The notes under the pieces are model-generated. The model had not been told where the DNA came from and ran no database searches. It saw nothing but the letters and a program-made list of their open reading frames with translations. From G963677445 sp963678275 (GTDB lineage Bacteria > Bacteroidota > Ignavibacteria > Ignavibacteriales > Melioribacteraceae), in NCBI GenBank assembly GCA_963678275.1, contig OY782765.1, positions 1,984,001 through 2,048,000 of the forward strand: a stretch of 64,000 bases of DNA, given 5' to 3'. Shown here piece after piece: positions 53,834 to 61,574 of the stretch. A program made the position numbers and the translations under genes. Positions within the stretch are counted from its first letter, which is position 1. Each line of letters starts with the position of its first letter.

Positions 53834-55924
53834 ATGAAAAAGAACCTGGTATCTTTATTTGTTCTATTAATTGTCATCATATCAACAAATTTTTTACAGG
53901 GAAATAATTTGTTCATCTCCGAAAATGAAACCCCGGTAATTATTCAGGAGGAGAAACAACAGGATAGTTTTTATTCAGAAAAAGAATTGGGCAGCTTTTT
54001 TAAAGATGGAAATACTTTTTTCAGGCTTTTTACTCCAAATGCCGAAAAAGTAGTATTATGCCTGTTTGAAAAACCGGGATTTAAGCCGGATAATGAATAT
54101 GAAATGGAAAGGGATGAAAACGGAGTCTGGGAAGTAAAACTTGAAGGGAGCATGGATGGAATGCTTTATGCTTATAAAGTTTTCCATGAAAATACTGAAA
54201 ATCCCCCCCTATGCGTTGACCCTTATTCTAAAGCAGTCGCTACCTATAATGATTATATGAATCCCCGCCTCTCAATCATATACAATGAAGAATATGACTG
54301 GGAAGGAGATAGCTGGCTGCCCCGCAAATGGACCGATCATATCATTTATGAAATGCACGTAAGAGATATGACCGCACATAAATCGAGCGGATCATCAAAG
54401 CCGGGAACATATCAAGGGCTGATTCAGAAAGGGAAAACAGGTGGCATTGATTATATTAAAAAGCTTGGCGTAAATACGGTGGAATTGCTGCCCTCGCAGG
54501 AATTCGGCTGTATTGAGATTCCCTGGAAAGACAGCATGGCAGGCCGGTTCAACACCTGGAATCCCTACGAAAGAAACCACTGGGGATATATGACCGGTGC
54601 CTTTTTTGCCCCTGAAGCTTATTACAGCGAGGATTGGAAAGAGCTTAAATGGAAAACCTGGATGGGCACAACCGGAAAACAGGTTAACGATTTTAAGGAT
54701 ATGGTGAAGGCTTTTCATAAAGAAGGCATCGCCGTGATGATGGATGTCGTATATAATCATCTGTCGGAATATGAAACAGGCAACCTTAAGGAGATAGACC
54801 TCGAATATTATTTCCGTCTGAATGATGATGGAACCTGCATGGCCGCTTCAGGCTGTGGAAATGATCTGCGCACCGAAGCCCCGATGATGAGAAAAATGAT
54901 AGTTGAAAGTATTCTCTACTGGATGAAAGAATATCATATTGATGGTTTCCGTTTTGATCTTGGAGCGCTTATTGACTGGATAACTATTGAAGAGATAATA
55001 AGAGAAGCAAGGAAAATCAATCCCAATGTTGTTTTTGTATGTGAACCCTGGGGAGGAGGCAAATATGATCCCGAGGGATTTTCAGTACGCGACTGGGGAG
55101 TGTGGAACGACCAGGTAAGAAACGGCATTAAAGGGCAGAATCCCCGCGACGGCCAGGGTTGGATTTTCGGCAAATGGCAGGGGAATAATAATCCCGGCAG
55201 AATAAAAAGTTATGTTCAGGGAACTCTGCTCAGGGATTCACTCGGATTATTTACCAAAAAGGAGCACTCGGTTAATTATCTCGCCGCCCATGATGATAAT
55301 ACGCTGGGCGATTTTATCAGACTCGCCCTGGGGAAAGTCAATCCGGAAAAGAAGATCAAAAATGTCGACAGGTTTGTTAAGCTTTCATCCGGGGAACTTA
55401 AGCTGCATAAGCTCGCTTCATTATTCCTCCTTACAAGCCAGGGTATGACCATGATTCATTCGGGCCAGGAATTTGCCCGCACAAAGGTTATTCCTCATAA
55501 CATCAAAGCTGAAGATGAACACAAAGGGCATATTGACCATAATTCATATAACAAGGATAATGAAACCAATTATATCAATTATAAACACGCGAAGGCCAAT
55601 AAAGAATTATTCGATTATTATGCCGGACTGATTGAGCTTAGGAAAACATACAAAGCCTTCAGGGAAGCGGAATATGATGATATTAAATTCATTACTCTCA
55701 AGGATTTTCCCTTCGCCCTCGCCTATGAATTAAAATATGGTGATGACCGATTTTTCGCGCTCTTTAACGCCGAGCAAAAAGCGGATGTGACTTTTGAATT
55801 GCCGGATGGTAAATGGCAGGTGCTTGTTAATGAAAAAACAGCCGGAATAAAATCACTGAAAAAAGTCAGCGGTAAGTATAAATTAAAAAGTGTTTCGGGC
55901 GCTGTTCTGAAATTCCTTAAATAA
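53834..55924 (+). CDS. Exported GH13 alpha-glucan hydrolase, pullulanase type
   Basis: This ~696-residue protein starts MKKNLVSLFVLLIVIISTN, a signal peptide; the ATG at 53834 is preferred over a TTG four codons upstream. A CBM48-like domain (about residues 45-150; FFRLFTPNAEKVVLCLFEK) precedes the GH13 barrel. The four GH13 regions are seen: DVVYNH, GFRFDLGALID with nucleophile Asp375, FVCEPWGGG with acid/base Glu404, and AAHDDNTLGD. This pattern fits type I pullulanase or a related debranching enzyme cutting alpha-1,6 links. Location is periplasmic or extracellular. A strong terminator follows. Confidence 0.88.
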   Translation: MKKNLVSLFVLLIVIISTNFLQGNNLFISENETPVIIQEEKQQDSFYSEKELGSFFKDGNTFFRLFTPNAEKVVLCLFEKPGFKPDNEYEMERDENGVWEVKLEGSMDGMLYAYKVFHENTENPPLCVDPYSKAVATYNDYMNPRLSIIYNEEYDWEGDSWLPRKWTDHIIYEMHVRDMTAHKSSGSSKPGTYQGLIQKGKTGGIDYIKKLGVNTVELLPSQEFGCIEIPWKDSMAGRFNTWNPYERNHWGYMTGAFFAPEAYYSEDWKELKWKTWMGTTGKQVNDFKDMVKAFHKEGIAVMMDVVYNHLSEYETGNLKEIDLEYYFRLNDDGTCMAASGCGNDLRTEAPMMRKMIVESILYWMKEYHIDGFRFDLGALIDWITIEEIIREARKINPNVVFVCEPWGGGKYDPEGFSVRDWGVWNDQVRNGIKGQNPRDGQGWIFGKWQGNNNPGRIKSYVQGTLLRDSLGLFTKKEHSVNYLAAHDDNTLGDFIRLALGKVNPEKKIKNVDRFVKLSSGELKLHKLASLFLLTSQGMTMIHSGQEFARTKVIPHNIKAEDEHKGHIDHNSYNKDNETNYINYKHAKANKELFDYYAGLIELRKTYKAFREAEYDDIKFITLKDFPFALAYELKYGDDRFFALFNAEQKADVTFELPDGKWQVLVNEKTAGIKSLKKVSGKYKLKSVSGAVLKFLK

Positions 55925-55950
55925 AATAAGCCAGATATATTTTTATAATG

Positions 55951-55978
55951 AAACCGGGAGATATCTCCCGGTTTTTTT
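55951..55978 (+). terminator. Terminator after GH13 gene
   Basis: A perfect palindrome, AAACCGGGAGAT/ATCTCCCGGTTT, is followed by a T run. Confidence 0.92.
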
Positions 55979-56432
55979 ATTCCTTCATCTAATATCGAAC
56001 TGCCGAATGTTTACAGACTCTGACCGTAGGACAGGCCCCAGAGGGACAGGCTTTCCAGCCTGTCCCTCTGGGGCCTGTCCCTCTGTTGAGTCCAAATCAC
56101 CTAAACGTAAGGCATTCTTATCAGAGTGTTGGAGATAGCCGTGTTTTGAGACAAGCAATTTTTCCAGGTATTGTGAAATTTTTTGGCCCGTCCGGGACAG
56201 GCTGGAAAGCCTGTCCTACTGTTGTAACGCCTCCTTTGGAGTTATTTCAAACTCATTGCGGAAAATACTTTCCAAAAAGTCCCGGAAGGGACGACAGATA
56301 ATAGCCCCATAATTCATTATGGGGATCTTTCAGAAACGAATAACCCCAAAAAGTCCCGCAGGGACGACAGAAAAAACAACCTCAAACCGTAATAAAACTC
56401 CAAACCATAGTAAACCAATTCACAATTCAAAG
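55979..56432. repeat. Palindromic repeat cluster between convergent genes
   Basis: A perfect 24-bp stem with a 4-nt loop lies at 56029-56080 (core GGACAGGCT/AGCCTGTCC), and a shorter relative at 56195-56216. Two GTCCC..GGGAC blocks flank CCCCATAATTCATTATGGGG at about 56277-56375, related to 15906-15990 in the opposite orientation. A 71-codon frame at 56086-56301 is repeat DNA. Confidence 0.85.
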
Positions 56433-59400
56433 TTATTTTCCCTCGCTGAAAATCGCCTTTTTAAGCGATTTATCGATCGCCACCTTAAATGTTTTCAGAT
56501 TAACCGGTTTGTTAAAAACATATTCAACCCCCATCTCACGATATTCATCGGCAACCGAGGGATTAAGATCACTGCTGAGAATAATCACCGGGGGCCTGTA
56601 TTTTGTTTTACCATCCCTGATATAAGAAACAAGCTGCAATCCGTTCAGAACCGGCATCCTGTGATCAGATACAATAAGCGCCGGATAAGATTCCTCAATT
56701 ACCTGCAGCGCTTCTCTTCCGTTATTTGCCAGTATCACCTGGTAATTAGGCACAATATTGCTGATAAGTTTGCTGTATAATATCCTGTCGGTGCCCGAAT
56801 CATCAACAAAAAGAATATTGGTTGAAGAAACAGGAAGAGTAAAATAAAAAGTAGTTCCCTTCCCCCTTTCGCTCGTCACTCTCATCTCGCCGCCATGTTT
56901 GGTAACTATATCGTGGCAAAGACTCAGACCAAGTCCGCTGCCCTTTTCCCCCCCGGTTCCGTGGGTTGTAAATTTTGTATCTATTCTGAATAGTTTCGCC
57001 AGATCATCCTCTTTAATACCCACACCGTTATCTTTTACTGCAAACTCAAACATTTTTTTATAGATAATCGGCTTGCTCTCAATTCTGATTTCACCCCCGG
57101 GATGAGTAAACTTAACCGCGTTGGATATCAGGTTGTTAAATACCTGCAGAAGAAGATTCTCATCGGCGTGAATAAAAATATCATATTTCAGATCAGATAC
57201 AAGTTCTATTTCTTTCTGCATGGCGCTGCCCGATATGATCTGGACAGACTGTTCGGCAATTCTGCGGGCATTTATCCTCTGCGGCTCAAACTTCATCCTC
57301 CCTGTCTGGAGCCGGGTCCAGTCGAGAAGAGAATTGACAAGAGCGAGCATATTACCCGAAGATTCCCTGATAAATCTTACGTACTCCTCCCTTTTTTCAT
57401 CGGTAAGATTTTTATCTCCCAGCAGCACATCGGTGAAACCAATAATCGAACTGAAAGGTGTGCGCAGGTCATGGGATATAATTGAGATGAACCGGTCCTT
57501 GGTTTCATTCAGCTTCTTTAAATCCTCGGCGCTCTTCTTGAGCTCTTCCTCAGCTTTTTTATTGGCTGAGATGTCACTGACCGAACCATATAATCTCGGA
57601 GTCGATTCAACCTGCTCCCTCTCAATATTCACCTTGTTTTCAATCCAGACCACATTGCCATTTTTGCTGATTATCCTGAAATTGAATGACTCACTTTTTT
57701 TCTCATCATTTCCTAAAAACCGGCGTAGTTTTTTTATCACTTCATGATAATCATCGGGATGAATAATTCTGAAAAAGAGCCTGCTATCCTCAAGAAATTC
57801 CTCATTGCTGTATCCGGTAATTTTTTCTATCGCGCCTGAAAAATAAGCCGGTTTTATCCTTCCTCTTACCTGCTCGGTAGCCCAGATGGCAATATTAATA
57901 TTTTCGGCAAGAGCGCTGAATTTTTTTTCATTAGAAAGAATTGTCGATTCCGCCGATCTGTCGGATGTAATATCACTCAGGGTATGGATGAAAAAGGTTT
58001 CACCTCCCAGCTCTTTCCTCTCAATTTTCAGATCGAGCATCATTTTTTTCCCTTCCCGGTTCATTCCGGTATAGCGGATACTTTTATTGCCCGGTTCGCC
58101 TGCCAGACTTTTTTTATAATACTCTTCTACCTTTTGCTTATCCCCCTGAACGGCATTAAACCGGATACCTTCCCCCTTGATATCCTCTTCATCCCCCGCT
58201 TCAATAAGATGAAGATATGTACGGTTTGCCAGGTAATAAACCCCATCTATCTCTATTGCCAGTCCCCTTTTCTTTTCATTCAGAATACTCTTCAGTATAC
58301 TGATGGTTTTCTCTTTCTCTTTTTTCAGCGAGCCGTCTTTAAGAGTCAGCAGATAATATTCAGGTTCATTGTTGATATCGAGTCCGGCATAAAAGCAGGC
58401 ATTCATCAGCTTTTTCTCACCTGAACTGGTGATCATCGGCAGCTCGGGGTCTTTTTCCCTGCCGGCGCTAATTCTTGTAATATTAAAATGATGGATTTTC
58501 AGAAATCGCTGCTCAATGATGGTTTTAACGCTCTTTTTTTCCTTAATTATTTCATTGCCGAAAAGAGAAGTAAATTTATCATTGCCCCATTCAATATTAC
58601 CCTCATTGCTGAGGACCGCTACCGGATCATCAAACTGCAGGGCAATTGTCCGGAATTTCTTAAACTCTGAATAGAGCTTTTCTTCATCATCAATTCTTCT
58701 GGTAATATCCTGTAAAAGAAATATTATATTTTCTTTTTCCTCATCGGGAATAAGAGCGAAACTTCCCTCAAGAATTCTCAAATCACCATTATGCCGCAGA
58801 AATCTTATACGGTCATTCCATCTGCCTGAAACCCTTAATTCCGAACAAATTTCGCGGAATTTTTTTTCATCTATGGCTGGAATAAGATGTGCGATATTTT
58901 TGCCGATTATCTGCCCGACCCTTTTTTTCAGCAGCTCGCGGGCTGTTTTATTCACCTCGCTTACAGTTCCTTCGACATCAGTAACCAGAACAGCGCCGGC
59001 GACAGATGAAACAGAATTATAAAGGAAATCGAGCTCAGCCAGTTTTTTCCTCTCCTCCCCCCTTTCTTTCCTCTCCCTGGTTATATCATCGAGAAGAAGG
59101 AGCACGATATCACCTTTTTTCCGGTTGTCGGCAGTGATCGACGCCCTGACGCTGATAACTCTCTCTTTTTCTTCAAGTTTAAGTAAAATCTTAGCGCTTT
59201 TTTCACCAGAATGAAACCCGCTGTAAAGCTTTTTAATAGCGAGGTAGTTACTTTCTGAAAAGCTGTCGATAATATTAAATCCCTTCTGGCAGGTAAACCC
59301 GAGAAAATCTTTCCTGAATCGAAGTGATGTTGAGATAACATTTCCCGAATCATCGGTGAGAATGTAATGTTCAGCAATTCCGCCGACAAAATCCTGAAAC

Positions 59401-59813
59401 AGAGGCCCGGTAAAGGAGGCTTCCTTCCGCGTAATAAAATCGCCGAGAATATCCTCTATCAGAATAATACCGCCGGCAAATTCCCCTTTGCGGTAAATAG
59501 ATGTGGCTTTAAGAAAAATAGATATTTCGGAACTGCCCGGGGTTTTAATTCTGGTCAGCTCACGTTCAAAACTTACTGAGTCCTCAAGTCCGGTCAATTC
59601 ATCCGATAATTTATATTTTCTCACAAAATCGAGGGCCAGCAGGTCTTTTCCGGGAGAAGTGAGTGAAGCTGAGGAGGACTGGGTTACGAAGCTGTTAAAA
59701 TTCCTGTTAACTCTTACAATCTGAAACTCGGAATTAAAGATAAGAATGCCCACAGGGAGAGAATCAAAAACCTCGCCGTAATCAATCCCATTTAAAATAC
59801 CTGCTGAATTCAT
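56433..59813 (-). CDS. Multi-PAS hybrid sensor histidine kinase with receiver domain
   Basis: This 1126-residue protein has no TM segment. It carries about six PAS-like domains (e.g. YNSVSSVAGAVLVTDVEGTV, YSGAIEKITGYSNEEF-type AYFSGAIEKITGYSNEEF), a HisKA domain with the phospho-His near residue 778 (FISIISHDLRTPFSS), a HATPase_c domain (VFNNLISNAVKFTHPGGEI, DNGVGI, GSGLGLSLCHDIV) and a C-terminal receiver (~1000-1126; LFVDDSGTDR) with phosphoacceptor Asp near 1046 (IVSDHRMPV). It is a cytoplasmic hybrid kinase. No output regulator lies beside it, so the phosphorelay partner is unknown. Confidence 0.92.
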   Translation of the reverse strand: MNSAGILNGIDYGEVFDSLPVGILIFNSEFQIVRVNRNFNSFVTQSSSASLTSPGKDLLALDFVRKYKLSDELTGLEDSVSFERELTRIKTPGSSEISIFLKATSIYRKGEFAGGIILIEDILGDFITRKEASFTGPLFQDFVGGIAEHYILTDDSGNVISTSLRFRKDFLGFTCQKGFNIIDSFSESNYLAIKKLYSGFHSGEKSAKILLKLEEKERVISVRASITADNRKKGDIVLLLLDDITRERKERGEERKKLAELDFLYNSVSSVAGAVLVTDVEGTVSEVNKTARELLKKRVGQIIGKNIAHLIPAIDEKKFREICSELRVSGRWNDRIRFLRHNGDLRILEGSFALIPDEEKENIIFLLQDITRRIDDEEKLYSEFKKFRTIALQFDDPVAVLSNEGNIEWGNDKFTSLFGNEIIKEKKSVKTIIEQRFLKIHHFNITRISAGREKDPELPMITSSGEKKLMNACFYAGLDINNEPEYYLLTLKDGSLKKEKEKTISILKSILNEKKRGLAIEIDGVYYLANRTYLHLIEAGDEEDIKGEGIRFNAVQGDKQKVEEYYKKSLAGEPGNKSIRYTGMNREGKKMMLDLKIERKELGGETFFIHTLSDITSDRSAESTILSNEKKFSALAENINIAIWATEQVRGRIKPAYFSGAIEKITGYSNEEFLEDSRLFFRIIHPDDYHEVIKKLRRFLGNDEKKSESFNFRIISKNGNVVWIENKVNIEREQVESTPRLYGSVSDISANKKAEEELKKSAEDLKKLNETKDRFISIISHDLRTPFSSIIGFTDVLLGDKNLTDEKREEYVRFIRESSGNMLALVNSLLDWTRLQTGRMKFEPQRINARRIAEQSVQIISGSAMQKEIELVSDLKYDIFIHADENLLLQVFNNLISNAVKFTHPGGEIRIESKPIIYKKMFEFAVKDNGVGIKEDDLAKLFRIDTKFTTHGTGGEKGSGLGLSLCHDIVTKHGGEMRVTSERGKGTTFYFTLPVSSTNILFVDDSGTDRILYSKLISNIVPNYQVILANNGREALQVIEESYPALIVSDHRMPVLNGLQLVSYIRDGKTKYRPPVIILSSDLNPSVADEYREMGVEYVFNKPVNLKTFKVAIDKSLKKAIFSEGK

Positions 59814-59902
59814 ATTTCTGCCGAAGAATATTAAATAAAGAAATTTGGTGAAAAATATAATGGTTGGCGGTGTATAAATTCAAGGGGATAGAAATAAAAA
59901 TA

Positions 59903-59933
59903 GCCGGTTGACTGATAATAAATGTCAACCGGC
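59903..59933 (-). terminator. Terminator after pckA
   Basis: GCCGGTTGAC pairs exactly with GTCAACCGGC over 11 nt. On the minus strand it is followed by TATTTTTATTTC, which is pckA's direction. Confidence 0.85.
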
Positions 59934-59948
59934 CTTAAATTCAGTACA

Positions 59949-61547
59949 TCAGACTTTGGGTCCGGCATTTTTTATGTCATCAGAAACGTCCGTTTCGAAA
60001 TCACGGAAGTTATCAATAAACATCTGCGCGAGATTTTTTGCCGCTTTGTCGTATGCTTCTTTGTCTTCCCAGGTATTTTTGGGATTAAGGATTTCATCCG
60101 GCACGCCGGGCACTGAAAGAGGGACATGGAGGCCAAAAACAGGATCTTCCACGGTTCCGACCTCATCAAGTTTTCCTGATAACGCCGCGTTAAGCATCGC
60201 GCGGGTATATTTAATTTTCACCCTTTCACCAACTCCATAAGGGCCGCCGCTCCAGCCGGTATTGATCAGCCAGCAGCTTGAGTTGTGCTCTTCAATTTTT
60301 TTACCGAGCAGATTCGCGTAAACAGTCGGGTGCAGCGCCATAAACGGAGCTCCGAAACAGGTGCTGAAGGTTGCTTTCGGTTCTGTAACCCCTTTCTCAG
60401 TTCCGGCCACTTTCGCTGTATAACCTGAAAGGAAATGATACATTGCCTGTTCCGGGGTCATGCGAGATATTGGCGGTAAAACTCCAAAGGCATCAGCGGT
60501 CAGCATAACAATATTTTTTGGATGCCCGGCCATTCCTGAAATCTCAATATTTGGTATATGTGTCAGCGGGTATGCCGCCCTGGTATTTTCGGTAAGGGTG
60601 GCGTCATCCAGGTTAAGCTTCCTCGATTCCTGATCGACCTGCACATTTTCCAGCACTGTTCCAAACTTTCTGGTAGTTTCATATATATCAGGCTCGGCTT
60701 CCTGTGAAAGGCGGATAACTTTCGCGTAACATCCTCCCTCAATATTAAATACCCCTTTATCGGACCAGCCATGCTCATCGTCCCCTATAAGTTTGCGAAG
60801 CGGATCGGCCGAAAGTGTGGTTTTACCGGTTCCCGAAAGTCCAAAAAGAACCGCGACATCGCCATCCTCACCAACATTTGCCGAGCAGTGCATCGACATT
60901 ACATCTTTCTGGGGCAGCAGATAGTTCATTACTGTAAAGATAGATTTTTTGATTTCACCGGCATAACTTGTTCCACCGATAAGAACCAGTTTTCTGCCAA
61001 AATTGACAACAACAAAAACAGGGGAATTAGTGCCGTCAGTATCAGGATCAGCCTGGAGTGAGGGCATCTGAATAACGGTAAACTCCGGTTTGTGGTCTTT
61101 TAACTCTTCTTCATTTTCAGGCTGAATAAAAAGGTTGCGGGCAAAAAGATTGTGCCATGCTGTTTCAGTAATAACTCTTATCGGTAATCTGTAATCGGGA
61201 TCTTTTCCGGCGTAACAATCCTGAATATAGATATCCTTATTCTGTATATATGCCATCATTTTGGAATAGATACTGTAAAAGCGTTTTCCTTCAATCGGCT
61301 TGTTAACTTTCCCCCACCATATTTTATCGGTGCTGGCCGGTTCATCGACAATAAATTTATCGTTCGGGCTGCGGCCTGTATGCTGGCCGGTTCTTACAAC
61401 CAGGGGGCCGAGATGTGAGATGATGCCTTCTCTTCTCCTGATTGCCCTTTCATAAAGCGCTGATGAAGAGAGGTTATAAAAAACATCATTTATATTCCTT
61501 ATACCTATCTCTTCAAGCTGCTTCATTATTTCATCTTTGGGTCTCAT
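59949..61547 (-). CDS. pckA: Phosphoenolpyruvate carboxykinase (ATP)
   Basis: This 532-residue protein is full length for the ATP-type enzyme. GLSGTGKTTLSADP is the kinase P-loop, IGDDEHGWSDKGVFNIEGG the metal- and substrate-binding region, and VRTGQHTGRSPNDKF and CFGAPFMALHP are conserved landmarks. It interconverts oxaloacetate plus ATP with PEP, CO2 and ADP at the start of gluconeogenesis, in the cytoplasm. It lies 27 nt downstream of valS on the same strand and has its own terminator. Confidence 0.96.
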   Translation of the reverse strand: MRPKDEIMKQLEEIGIRNINDVFYNLSSSALYERAIRRREGIISHLGPLVVRTGQHTGRSPNDKFIVDEPASTDKIWWGKVNKPIEGKRFYSIYSKMMAYIQNKDIYIQDCYAGKDPDYRLPIRVITETAWHNLFARNLFIQPENEEELKDHKPEFTVIQMPSLQADPDTDGTNSPVFVVVNFGRKLVLIGGTSYAGEIKKSIFTVMNYLLPQKDVMSMHCSANVGEDGDVAVLFGLSGTGKTTLSADPLRKLIGDDEHGWSDKGVFNIEGGCYAKVIRLSQEAEPDIYETTRKFGTVLENVQVDQESRKLNLDDATLTENTRAAYPLTHIPNIEISGMAGHPKNIVMLTADAFGVLPPISRMTPEQAMYHFLSGYTAKVAGTEKGVTEPKATFSTCFGAPFMALHPTVYANLLGKKIEEHNSSCWLINTGWSGGPYGVGERVKIKYTRAMLNAALSGKLDEVGTVEDPVFGLHVPLSVPGVPDEILNPKNTWEDKEAYDKAAKNLAQMFIDNFRDFETDVSDDIKNAGPKV

Positions 61548-61574
61548 TACTCCTCCAAATAATTGAATTATTCT

